Below are positions 36,661 through 47,775 of a stretch of DNA of 64,000 nucleotides, in pieces. The notes under the pieces are model-generated. The model made no database searches, was not told where the DNA came from, and worked only from the letters and a program-made list of their open reading frames with translations. Each line of letters begins with the position of its first letter. Positions within the stretch are counted from its first letter, which is position 1. A program made the translations under genes and the position numbers. Origin of the DNA: Cryptomeria japonica (Eukaryota; Streptophyta; Pinopsida; Cupressales; Cupressaceae); NCBI RefSeq assembly GCF_030272615.1, contig NC_081414.1, positions 49,218,501 through 49,282,500 of the forward strand, written 5' to 3'.

Positions 36661-37215
36661 AGATTGCTCAAAGACCGAGGATGCTCCTGCATCAAAAGAT
36701 TGTTATTTGTGGTACCTTTCTTGAAACCTTATTGAAGTACTTATCCAATATTGCATACAAAGCCCTAGCAGCTTTCTTGAGACCATATAAATCCTTTTTT
36801 AGTTTTTAATCCATGTTCAAACCTTCTAATAACTAAAAGCCATTAGGGTGCTCTATGTACACTTCTTCCTCTAAATCACCATTCAATAAGGTTAATTTGA
36901 CATCCATCTAATAAAACTTGAAGTTGTTGTGAACAAAAAAGTAAGAAATTTTTTTATTGCCTCCATCCTAGAAATCAGAGTAAAAGTCTCCTCAAAATCA
37001 ATTCCTTCTACTTGCAAATAGGCTTTACAAACAAACCTTCCTTTATTTCTTGTCACTTCTCCTTCCTTGTTAAGTTTGTTCTAGAACACCCACTTTGTCC
37101 CTATGACATTCTAAAATACAAGTTGAGGAACTAATTATCATATATAGTTCTTCTCAATCTAGTTTATCTCTTCGTCCATTTCTTCCAGGGTGTGTTCAAT
37201 AAGTTGAGTCCACAA
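36661..37215 (-). pseudogene. Ty1/copia reverse transcriptase fragment
   Basis: On the minus strand, from high to low coordinate: EEMDEEIN (~37190), GTKWVF (~37105), RNKGRFVCKAY, EGIDFEETF (~37000), then MDVK and LLNGDLEEEVYIEHPNGF (~36910-36850) and LYGLKKAARALY (~36800-36750). Multiple stops. The chromovirus LTR abuts its downstream end, so the chromovirus probably inserted into this copia copy. Confidence 0.85.
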
Positions 37216-38067
37216 AGTGGTTTCTATGATTTTTTAGATTTTGTCACATTTAACCTAAAAAATTTAAAGAACTTAGAGATTGAATCTTGAAAAAATTCAT
37301 GAATATGAAATGTAGCACTTAGATTCTAGTTTCCAGATATGTAATTTATTTTAATACCGAAATAATATAAATTGACTTTCAAAATGGATTTCTAAAATCC
37401 ATCGTTAAAAAATGTTTGTTTCAGGACCATATCATGCACGTGTACGACCACCACTTTTTGACACAAATAAAAGTTTTTTTTCAAACCCTTTCGGGAAAAT
37501 ATTTGCAAGATGTTGAAGTTTGATGAGGATACATTTTTTTAATTTTTTTATATTTTTTTATTAATTTTCTATTAGTAGTCATATTTGTTATTTTAAAAAC
37601 CCCTCGTGTACGGCTACCATAATTTGACCTAAACTTATTATTTTTTTATTTTATTTTTTTAAATTTTGAACATAATTCTCTATAGATTGATGTAATATAA
37701 TTTATTTATTTTTAAATGAAAAAAAAATTAAATAAATAATAAAACTTGATATTTCAAGTTTATGGACCAAATCTAGTACAAATTAGTTTTAAAATAGAAA
37801 AATGATCAAATGTTAAAAAATATTATATATTTGGAATCTATGTACAATGTAATCTCTAATGGGTTTTAATTTTGTCTGATAGTTCTATAAAAATGGGCAT
37901 AAAAAATATGTGAGAAGTGAGTATTTTGTTACTCACATAGTCCAACCTTGTAGTTGCAGGTCCAAGGCTTGGGTTTGGGCATTCTAGGCCTTACCTGAAT
38001 CAAACCTTGAGGCACATGGTGGGGTGGTTTTTAAATTTTTAATTAACAAGGCCCCATTATGTAAATG
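37216..38067. other. Unassigned AT-rich sequence
   Basis: No coding motif seen. ggaccatatcatgcac at ~37422 with flanking T-rich text faintly resembles the hairpin block of elements X and W, but similarity is weak. Confidence 0.4.
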
Positions 38068-39698
38068 TGTAGTGTCGTAAATTGTACACCCTTCCTAGGG
38101 TGGTACAATTCCACACTTAGTTTAGCACCTGCCTTAGTGTGTTTGCATCTTAAATTTTAATTTCCCTTTAAGAATTTAATTAATTAATTTAATTAAATCT
38201 AAAGTCATATTTCATCACTCCCACATCATAAAATTGGGTCGTTTACCATAAGTGTGCCCCTTTTTATTTTATTCCTCCAATAAATCATTAAATCACAAAC
38301 CCTAATTATGTCCTATTTCGACCTTTAAGGCCCAATTTCGCATATCAAAACATCTCGAAATCAGCTGTAACTTTGGGATTCACTCTAATATCATCATATC
38401 TAACGACCCTAAAATTTGGTGAAAAGTTGGTCAGACCATGTGCAAAGTGCACATGGTCCTTGACTTTTTTCCCAAAATTTCAGGAGCATAATCCTATGAT
38501 ATTATAATGCTTAACCCCAAGAAATGTCAGGAAATTCAATCTCTAAGTCGGCCTAAAGATGAAATTAAGATATAAGGTTTCATACATAAGAGTCCTCTTT
38601 CTTCATTTGAAGGGATCGATCTAAGAATCTAAGAGCAGGTTTTGGGAGCACATGGAGCCTTCTATGTAGTGAAAGAGAAGCCTATGTGGAGTCTTCAACA
38701 ACATTCAACAACATTGCATCAAGAATTCATCATCAATTAGGAGCCTTGAAGACATTGAAGAATAATAGGAGATCATCAATTGACGATTGGCTTTTATCCC
38801 TCCCTTAAGGGTTGGGTATGGTTTCATGTTATTTTCATGTCTTTTCATGACCTTCATTAAATCAATTTACATATTTACATCCATGATTTAGATCACTTTG
38901 CATCATTTATTTAGAGCATTTACTTTATCAATTATAAGCAATTAGGGTTTACTCTTTAAGGTTGCTCTAGATTGTTTGCTTTCATTTTAGGGTCTTGCAC
39001 ACACACAAGATTCCTGCACACACTATTTTACTATACAAATCTACTATTTTTGGAGGTAGAAATCACCAACACAGGGGTTTGACTGAGGCAAAACCCTACA
39101 TAGCCACCCAACCCTCTCTTTTCAATTGCAGGTGCAGAAATAGGTACCTCGGAGGACTTTCAGCTCAGGAAAAGACACAAGTACCACCCATAAGTCTCAG
39201 AATTGCTCAAAAATGTCAAGGACAGGGGCGTGGCACCCTAGTCCCCCTCAAAATCAGTGAATTTTGGCAAGGTGTGGGTTTAGGACCTCCAGTTTGTAGT
39301 GTCCCAGTTGCAGCTCTTTGTCAGATCACCAGGGATAGGGGCGTGGCACCTTGGTCTCGGTCAGTTTGGTTCAGTTTTCAGCATCAGTTACACATTAAAA
39401 TTCCTCCCCCTTGTCTTCTTTCAGTATATCAGTTCCATTTTTGCAAGTTTGTGCAATTTCAGTTCATATGTGCTTCATTGTTTATCTCCTAGTCTAGTTG
39501 ATCAATCAAACCCTAATTTTTCCCATCATTTACAACAAGAGGAATAGAAACCCTAAAGATAATCCTTGGATCTCTCTCTCTCTCTCTCTCAAGAAGTAGC
39601 CAAAGTGAGTTATCTCCCTAGGCTCTTTCGTATTCCCAATGTGTTGGCTAAAGTGGGATTAGGTCCTAGTCACCCGGTCTCGCTTTTTCCCCTCCACA
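38068..39698 (+). repeat. 5' LTR of element X (1631 bp)
   Basis: Starts TGTAGTGTCG (W starts TGTAGTGTCC) and ends CCTCCACA before the primer-binding site. An imperfect inverted repeat (attgtacaccc/gggtggtacaat) lies at 38082-38110, a perfect 10-bp hairpin at 38434-38458, and a (TC)n run at ~39571-39590. Confidence 0.7.
38434..38458 (+). promoter_or_regulatory. Perfect 10-bp hairpin in the X LTR
   Basis: GACCATGTGC and GCACATGGTC flank the loop AAAGT. Surrounding text (gctgtaactttgg upstream, ccaaaatttc-ggag downstream) matches the blocks in the W leader. Confidence 0.75.
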
Positions 39699-39701
39699 TT
39701 T

Positions 39702-39719
39702 TGGTGAACCTGACGTGAA
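39702..39719 (+). other. Primer-binding site of element X
   Basis: TGGTGAACCTGACGTGAA, three bases after the LTR end; nearly the same as in A and W. Confidence 0.8.
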
Positions 39720-40042
39720 TCAAATCTTCTTTAATTCCGATTTATGTTCTCAAATCTGAGTATTTTTGCCATTTCAAATTCAAATTTACATTTACAAGTT
39801 TCAATTCCTTGCAAATTTTAAAATTTAGAGGTTAAATTTTGTAAAAACCCTAATTTTTTCAATTCAAAATTGAACTTGTGGATAGCTTAATTTGGATCAT
39901 TAATTTCATATCTGATTGAGGAACACATTTCACCCATAAATTTCATTTTCTAAGTCAGCATTTAGAGTTCTTGCATTTGTTAAAATTGAACATTTCCTTC
40001 TATTTTGCATATGTTATCATTTGAAAGAGGAAAATTATTGTC

Positions 40043-40276
40043 ATGATGCATTCATTTCATAAATGTGATTATGGGTTAGCTTCCCTTGCTTCATTTTTTC
40101 CATCTCTGAAAGAACCTCCTCCTATCTATGATAACATTTTAGTGCCTAAAAGAGTTGTTACCAACCCCTTCAAAACTCTCCCATTCTCTAAGGATAAATA
40201 TTTGAAGAGTGATTTTGACAATTCTCCTAAAATATGCCCTTCCCATCTAGTTATCTTAGAGGAAGAGGATGATATT
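40043..40276 (+). pseudogene. N-terminal fragment of element X ORF
   Basis: ATG at 40043 or 40046 opens 78 codons (MHSFHKCDYGLASLASFF..., then LVILEEEDD) that run into the Y LTR at 40277. No recognised domain. Confidence 0.5.
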
Positions 40277-41395
40277 TGTTAACATTATTTTGGGGTTGTC
40301 CGTAGGCGACATTTTAATCAGGTGCCCCCCCTTTCTTTTGAATTCCCAGTTGCGCTCATCGTATAGGCTAGGTGTCTTTTCGGCATTGTTCCCAATGGCC
40401 TACTTTTTCTGTTTGAGGTCAGGGGCAACACACATTTTCCAAATGGCTCGGGTTTTGATGACTGTGCATCCTGTTGGACCCCACTCTGCATCGTGCAAAG
40501 ATAGGGACACATGGAACCTTCAAGCTTCCCATCCTATTTTTTTTTAGACACTACTTTTGGGATGTCCTCAGAGCAGCCACGTGTTACCCATGGTGGTGAC
40601 CTCTCTCTCTGGCTGTGATTCGTGTCAAAATATATTTTGTTCGGGTAGGTATGGAGATGATACGACAAGGTGGAGGCAACAACCTCAGAAGTGGTTTTGT
40701 TGGGTGTGTTCTTGTAGGATGCCATGATGGTTTTTTCTGCTCAGAAGTGGTTGCAGAAGGATGGCGGATGCTTTGGATTGTTAGCCGAGCTGGGGGCTCT
40801 ATTTATGCAGTTTTCTTTCCTATTTTAGGGGTTCAAAACTTTTATGAAAAAGAACAATTAAGTATTCTAGATAGCAATTAAGCCTTTTAGCTGTTATTGT
40901 TTTCTGAGGAAAGGATAATCAAATTGTGCCTACGGCCTCTGTGATATCTATTTTCAATATGCTATAATAGTTTTATGTGCATTCTTATAATTCTAATGAC
41001 TTTGGAAATATATGTCTAATACTCTGTCGAGTAAACTATGTTTTGTACTTGTTATATGGTGGATGCATGATGTATGTTTTTTTATGTTAGAAGGAATCTT
41101 GGTTGTGTCTTGTTTATGGTTCTGTTCAGATATATAGATTGTTGAATGGGCTTTAAAACCAGATGTTTCAAGGTTTTATATGTTGTTTATTTTTGTCCCA
41201 AAATGCTCTCGCGCATCGCCTAAAATAGTCTAGATCATTTTTCTTTAAGTTTCTTCTTCGCCTTTTCCCCTCAATCACAAGGAAGTGTTGGCTTCTTAAA
41301 TCCAGAGGTCATTTAGTGTATTCAGCGCAATAGGTCCCCCATCACAGAATTTCCCATAAGGTTGTTTGTTTCGAAAGTAAAATTTAGAGTCAACA
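40277..41395 (+). repeat. 5' LTR of element Y (1119 bp)
   Basis: Starts TGTTAACATT, where the X ORF breaks off, and ends AGTCAACA ten bases before the primer-binding site. The ends form a short inverted repeat (TGTTAAC / GTCAACA). Confidence 0.65.
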
Positions 41396-41405
41396 GTTCT
41401 TTTTC

Positions 41406-41424
41406 TGGCACGCCCGGTGGGACC
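41406..41424 (+). other. Primer-binding site of element Y
   Basis: TGGCACGCCCGGTGGGACC, a form often seen in plant Ty3 elements. tRNA not assigned. Confidence 0.75.
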
Positions 41425-41451
41425 ATAATTTTGAAAAGCCTGAGCTACTTT

Positions 41452-43070
41452 ATGAGTCACAGGCTCATTACTAGGAGTCAAACAACCCTAAATCCCAGTC
41501 TACTCCTACCACCCCTGGTAAATGTCCATTCGGCTATAGCCTCTTCTTCCCAGAGCTTACCTACCTTCCCTGCAACTGCCCTTATAGCAATGACACATGT
41601 TCCTCCTAGAAATTTTGTGACATGGAATAATGGAAGCCCTCTCAGTCCCCCCACTCCACATGTTGTATGGGGACCAATTCCCTCAACCGTTCTAAAAGTC
41701 ATCCCAAAATTTACTAGGGAATGTCACAAAACCCCCGGGGAACACCTACAAGACATAGCCAATGTCTGCACCGTCCACGGTATCACCGAGCAACATGTAG
41801 CCTTGAGAATGCTCATGGCCTCTTTCAAAGAAGGAGCTTTAAATTGGTACAGATCCCTAGGTCTGAATACTATAGATTGGGACCAACTAGGCAACCACTT
41901 CTTTCAAAGGTTCTCTAACAAAGTTGATAGATCATCGTTGATGCACTAGTTGATTATGATAAAGAGAGCCCCTCAGGAAGCACTAATAGAATTCAACTTA
42001 ACTTTCCAGAGGACCTGCCAAAGAATACCTTTGTCCGCCCACCTTCCTACAGATATGGGATTCGTCTTTTACCTAAAGGCCTTAAATTTTGATATATCAG
42101 TAATGATCCAGTCGCTAGGAGGCAATACCCTCCCGCAAGATTTTGAGATAGCAGTCCAAGCAAAGAATAACTTGATCGATGCAGGGAAGCTCGCGTCACA
42201 CCCCCTCATGCCAATCTTTTCCAAGCTGTCTAACCAAGCCTCTAAAGAGGTCACGCCCAACACATCTACTCCTCAATCCATGTATATGCACCCTGGCCCC
42301 TAGCAAGCATATGCCCCTCCGTGGTCTTCTTTGGTTGTGGAAGTCAGTGACATGAAGAATTTATTGAGAACCTTCTCCAATGAGATTGTCAATCTAAAAA
42401 GGGCCCAGATCTCACTTGCTAAACCTCCTTTCCAACCAAATTTCCAAGGGAATAGACCCTCGTACCAACAAAACCAGTATGCAAACAATCGTGTTGATAA
42501 ATCCACCCAACCAAATGATCAAATAGTCTCGGTCCCCAATCATTTGCAGACCTTTTACCCCAGCACCAGTAAGGAGTTGACAGTGGGGCAAAATAATCTA
42601 GCGAACAACACTAACTCTTGGTATTTTCCATGCAATAATGCTCACACTCCCAGAAATTGTTCGAGAGGTAATTTTTAGTGAAAAATTGTAGAGCAATGAA
42701 GCTTAGGCATGACACCAGATGAGTTGGTCTATGCGTCTCCTGACATGAATAACCCATCTCTCATTGCCCAAATGCAGGGTATGTTAATGCAACAAAAGGC
42801 AGAGATAGCTCCAGGCCATGCACTTTTCTCTTGGATGGAGGACGAAGATGTCATACTCACCAATGGCGCAACTACCTCGAAGGAAGGGGTCCCCCTCGTG
42901 CAATCAGATTATAACCTCCGCTCGAAAAGGCACTTCACTGGGGAAAATGAAAACGCCCCAGGAAGAATGTCTACAGATAAAGTTCCTAAACAACCTGCAG
43001 TTACTTCCACGTACCCAAGGAAAGAGTTTATCCCCTATAAACCAAGAGAGCCAAAAGCGTCGGTCCCAAC
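41452..43070 (+). pseudogene. Element Y gag, broken by stops and by element Z
   Basis: ATG at 41452 (MSHRLITRSQ) opens one frame with TAG 41947, TAG 42301, TAG 42676 and TGA 42697, running to the Z insertion. The retrotrans_gag core is at ~41700-42000: KTPGEHLQDIANVC, EGALNWYRSL, WDQLGNHFFQRFSN. A half knuckle-like motif (CNNAHTPRNC, first Cys replaced by Tyr) lies at ~42630-42660. A basic tail follows. It is the capsid-type protein of Y. Confidence 0.85.
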
Positions 43071-44080
43071 TGTATACACCTAAAAATGGTCTGAAGATAA
43101 TTAATTAAATAAGCAATTATTTAATTAATACTCCTCCCCAATTTAATTAAATTCACTAAGCAATTTGATTAAATTTCCCCTTTCATCTAATTATTAATAA
43201 ATCTAAGGATTTATTTAATAGGTTCATTTCACCCCTTTGATTAATTAATTCCCTCCATCAAAATCATTTCTTCTAGATCCCCTAATTAATTAAAACAAAT
43301 CAATTATGAGTTGTTGAAATTAATTATCCTTTTCCCATTATTTGAATTTTTAAATTCAAATTCTCCTAACTTCTACCACTCCTAAACCTAACCATTCCTA
43401 AACTTAACCCATTCTACCTACCCCTATGTTCCCTTTCATCCAACCTCTTCTAGAAGCTTTGTGACACTTGTCACTAAGTGTTCCCTTTCATCTAAACCTC
43501 TTCTAGAAGCTTCTTGACACTTGTCACCATAGAGATGACAAATGTTCCCTTTAATCCAACCCCCTTTGCCAACCTCCTCCAATTTAACCATTGATATCTT
43601 CAGATCAATCTTGACCATTGATTCTTGCCACCTCACCCCTAGCCTTGGAAATCCTATAAATAGACCTCATTTTGGAGCAATATTCATCCCATCTCATTCT
43701 CATCTTATGCATTATTACTATAGGCATCTAGTTTATAGCTCATCATTCTTTAGCAATGTTATCATGCTCAATTTTAGCTTAATTGCATCTTCATTATAGC
43801 TTATTTTCTAGAATAATCATGAACTCATATAGCTTAATCATGCTATTCTTGCTAGATCATGCATTTTCATCATTCAAATCCTCCATCTAAGTGTAGTCAA
43901 GTCACTGGAATATGCATAATCAGATCTAAGAGCATTTTTTATACTCACATTTACTAGGAGGCAATAAGTCGATTAACTATGGTTTTACATTTCATTGTTT
44001 TAATTCACTAACCATTTCTTGTAATGATTTATTGAGTGCATTGTGTTTGCAGGTATAGGTACACTTCACAGAGCATGACA
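43071..44080 (+). repeat. 5' LTR of element Z (1010 bp)
   Basis: TGTATACACC to GCATGACA. TATAAATAG at 43655-43663 is the likely TATA box. A ~60-bp segment with tctagaagctt and gacacttgtcac is repeated in tandem at ~43430-43530. Confidence 0.88.
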
Positions 44081-44083
44081 TTT

Positions 44084-44101
44084 TGGCATCCACCGTGGGG
44101 C
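44084..44101 (+). other. Primer-binding site of element Z (tRNA-Lys type)
   Basis: TGGCATCCACCGTGGGGC matches the complement of plant tRNA-Lys (TGGCGCCCACCGTGGGGC) with two mismatches. Confidence 0.8.
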
Positions 44102-44254
44102 CAGAATCATCTCTTTTGGCCTCTTAATCTTCAGCAAACTTCATCTCTGTCCGGTTCTGTTTCAAAAATTCATATGAGTTGCTTTTTCAGCTCGTACAAA
44201 CTTCCTTTCCACCCAAGAAGACAGGCCATCTTAACTCGTATCAGGTGATTCTTC

Positions 44255-44455
44255 TGTCATACGACATCATTTTACTCATTGCAAGATAGTTGATCCTGTG
44301 TTGTACGAGCTCCATTTCATTGTTGTATGAGAGCTAAATGTGCGTCATACGAATTTATGGCTGCAAAATCCTATGTCGTATGAGTTCATTTTGGTCTCTG
44401 TGCGAAATCTAAAGTTCTATCGTACTAAGTGGAAAATTGTGTTGTACGAGTCTCT
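44255..44455 (+). repeat. TCGTACGA-type motif array, first cluster
   Basis: Seven degenerate copies of tgtcgtacgag (near 44256, 44303, 44323, 44343, 44373, 44417, 44441) separated by unrelated sequence, ~170 bp after the primer-binding site. Confidence 0.8.
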
Positions 44456-44881
44456 GCATCTGTGTTTTTTTTATAAACTCCAAGTTAGGGTTTTTTGATT
44501 CTAATATGAGATTTTCTAACACTAACCCTGACTGGTTTGTGAGATTGTTGGCAGCCTAACTCTTTTCTACAGGACGATTGACGAAGATATGCTTGTCAAA
44601 GACATAATTCAAAAACCAATCATTGACTACTAATGGATCTATTTTGCAGGTTGCCTATGAATTCAACTAAACTTTGTGTATTCATTAAATTTTTCTAGGC
44701 ACACTTCAAATTTTGCTAAAGGAAATGAACAATCATGTATTTCGTGTCTTTGATGATAGGCGAGTATGCTTTCACCTTTCTTAGGTGATCAGAAAGCTAG
44801 ACTCATCTTTTGCTTTCACTAGTGCATTTCTTTAGCATGCCTACCCTCCCAAGGAGTAATAACTCTTAGCCCTTAAGGTCG

Positions 44882-44940
44882 GTGAGAGGGGAACGACCTA
44901 AGTGGGAATGGCTAACGCCAAGTAATCCAACCCACTATAA
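44882..44940 (+). promoter_or_regulatory. Leader block conserved between elements Z and A
   Basis: GTGAGAGGGGAACGACCT, then CACTATAAA 50 nt later, matching element A at 6463-6395 (minus). Confidence 0.65.
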
Positions 44941-45479
44941 AATAAATGTGTTTTTGATGAAAATCAAAGCAATGACAGTGCTCAGGAATAGCTCTCCTCC
45001 GTACCTTCGGGTATATCGTATGTTCGGGTATATCAAACCTTGGTTTTGAAGGCTGGGAGACCTCTTAATTGAGTTTATACCCCGATGCGCCAAACGGATC
45101 CCTTACTAGTGCCGGTTAAAATAGAAGCTACCCGATTCACCTCTAAAATAGTAACTCTCTCAAGACACTTGCCATATTGTGCCCCCATTACCATTTGGAG
45201 TCGGATAATACGATGTTGAGAATTCATTGCGTGAGACTCAACGACCATATTCTGATTAGCTATTAGGTGTGTACCTAAGTCAGCAAGCAAAGGTTTTCAT
45301 TCTCAACCAACTTCCTTAGGGTTTAGCATGCTCAGAGTCACTTATCACATCATGTGTTTACTGTGTATTCATCTCAAAATCAACAAATCAGACATCCAAA
45401 AAACTAGAAGACATAAGAAAAGCATTAAACTTCAGTTATCAAAAATTCCACCAAACAAACATTTTATCTTTGCTTTGTT

Positions 45480-45680
45480 ATCTGTCGTACGAGTTAGGAT
45501 CTATGTCATACAAGGTTGTTTACATAAAATCTTGTGTTGTACGAGTCAACTATTTTGTTGTATGATTTAGAAAAGTGTGTCGTGCGAGCCTTTGCTTTTT
45601 ACATGAAAAATTTTGCTTTATCATACAAACTCATATTTTGTGTCGTTCTAAACTGCATATCCTGTCGTACGAAACGCTGC
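45480..45680 (+). repeat. TCGTACGA-type motif array, second cluster
   Basis: Eight further copies (near 45483, 45504, 45537, 45557, 45576, 45618, 45640, 45664), the first and last almost exact. Confidence 0.8.
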
Positions 45681-46226
45681 ATTTGTCAATCCAGAGCTGT
45701 GTCCTGCATGCCTGTTTCAGATTTGTCATTTTTGCTTGATCAATTTGTAGTAAACATAAACACCTATTATCTGTCAGTCTGTGCTTAGATTATCTTCTTG
45801 GTTTCCTTGGTCAAGTTATCACCTGTCAAAATCAAACTCTAGAAGATAAACACCCCAAGATTTTCAAGTGCTTACCCTTAACAAGTTCAAAATCTAAAAC
45901 ATCCTAAAGTGCATTGTCACCCTATTTGGTAAATTGATCACTCAAACATAGTTTCTCATCAGGATCAATCATCCTTTATCAAGAAACTGAAACGTTTGGT
46001 TAGGAAAATCTTATCCCACATCATAGGATATATCATTCCTACTGGACTTGGTTCTTATGAAATCACCATCATTGTACTCCTAAACCGAAGATCGAAAAAC
46101 TTGCAAACTTTTAAACACTTGATTTCTCTTTAATGTCATATCACTCTATTGCCTTGAAATTGACTTTTGATCACTTATCAAAATGACCTTTTGGACAATC
46201 GAATACTAGCAAAATAACACACGTGT

Positions 46227-47775
46227 ATGCCCGTTCTAACTAGAGCTCAAAGACAAAAAATCACAAAGACTGAAATTGAAACATTGGAAACAAACACAAT
46301 CATGGAACATGAAGATGAAATACAAGTTGAAGGAGAAATAATAGAACAAAACATCAGAGACATCAAGAAATATCCTCAATTTGACAAATTTATGTGCAAA
46401 TTATTAGAGGAAGAAAAAGAAAAATACTTTCTAATGTTAGCCAAATCTGGTGCTACACTCCCCCAAGATTTTGATGTAAATAAATTGACACAAAATAAAA
46501 GTGATCCTCCCCCTAATAATGAAAAATATGAGGATATCTTTGGTTTCAAATTGAATGAAACATCAATTCCTAGTAACACCAGAACCAATGAAGAGACTTA
46601 CACGCCCAAAAGAGATGAAGTAGAAATTTTGAATAACATTCAATTAATGAAGATACAAGAAGAGCTAGAGATGAAACAAGAAGAGATCCCAATCCTCCTA
46701 GAATGCAAAATCATGGTCATGTGAGAACAAATCATGTTGACAATCCTGTCACAACTCTCACACAACAACTACAAGCAATGCAAACACAAATCCAAGAGAT
46801 GCAAAGAGGAAATGTTAGGCAATACTCACTTCAAGAAATCTGTCCTTATCCATTCGACAGAAATCTAAACATGATACCATTTCCTATAGGTTTTGAAACT
46901 TTGAGATATGAAAAATATGATGGAATCAATGACCCTCAAGATCATATACGAGAATTTTGCACAATGAGTATGGAGTTTGCACATGAGGATACCTACTTAA
47001 TGAGACTATTTCCGAAAATCTTAACTGGACTAGCTATGGAATGGTTCTCCAAACTTACACCTGGAATCAGATCATTTTCAGAGTTGGTGGATAAGTTTGT
47101 TTCACAATACTCCTACAACATACAACATGAAGTAACAATGCTAGACCTATGTAACACTAAACAAAAGATTGGAGAACCCTTCATGGCATTCTTACAACGA
47201 TGGAGACACCTAGCATCACGGTATTCTTGTACATTGCCAGAGTATGAAAAAATGGACATATTCATTGGCAACTTAAATGATCAAATGAGTTATTACTTAA
47301 AAATGCAAGGAAATCAAAGTTTCATAAAAATGGTTGATAACAAAATCAGAATGGAAGAAGCCATGATAAAGAAAGGTGAGTTGAAAATATACAAAGAAGG
47401 AGTCCATCCTCCTAACAACAACCACAATGATAAACCAAAGTTTTGGAATAGAAATCGAAATATCGTCAACGAGGGAATAGTAGATAACAACAATGTGAAA
47501 CCAAAGCAACCAGTTTTCAATTTATGTACTCACTTGGCAACGACACAACAAAATGACAATCATCAAAGAGCAACTATCAAAACTTTCTTTCGAGGACAAT
47601 TCACAAACATTGATGAACCCTTGGGATCAGCACTAAAAACTCTTCTCGCAAACAAATTGATCACTTTACCAAAAGAAAGGAACTAAAAACCTCAAATCAA
47701 ACCACCTTGGTGGAACGATAATCAGTATTATGATTTCCATCGAACAAGGGACATCACACGGATAGTTGTCAGAAG
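46227..47775 (+). pseudogene. Element Z gag, broken
   Basis: ATG at 46227 starts MPVLTRAQRQ with a charged N-terminal region. A frameshift near 46680 moves to the frame containing the coiled coil (QQLQAMQTQIQEMQ), the retrotrans_gag core (YDGINDPQDHIREF, LAMEWFSKL, FMAFLQRWRHLASRY, at 46900-47240) and, after TAA 47684-47686, a knuckle of the Tat form. In that knuckle the first Cys reads Tyr or is missing, and a one-base loss near 47750 shifts the frame just before the GH and Cys residues. Gag forms the particle and binds RNA. Confidence 0.87.

Larger units (their letters stand above)
38068..40276 (+). mobile_element. Element X: 5' end of an LTR retrotransposon, cut by element Y
   Basis: A TG...CA LTR, primer-binding site, ~320-bp leader and the first 78 codons of an ORF, ending at the Y insertion at 40277. 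The LTR start, primer-binding site and early leader resemble element W, so X and W are related families. Confidence 0.7.
40277..43070 (+). mobile_element. Element Y: 5' part of a Ty3/gypsy element, cut by element Z
   Basis: LTR, primer-binding site and gag, then interrupted at 43071 by the Z LTR. The rest should lie right of the window. Confidence 0.75.

Noticed and set aside
37422-37470. Another copy of the X/W hairpin block
   Set aside because: Only ggaccat and scattered T-rich flanks match; no stem is formed, so kept as a weak possibility only.
38995-39547. 165- and 82-codon ORFs in the X LTR
   Set aside because: They lie before the LTR end and PBS, in R/U5-like sequence, and share no motif with known proteins.
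43436-43636. Minus-strand ORF in the Z LTR (repeated at 63668-63868)
   Set aside because: Lies within a duplicated LTR segment and has no protein-like features.
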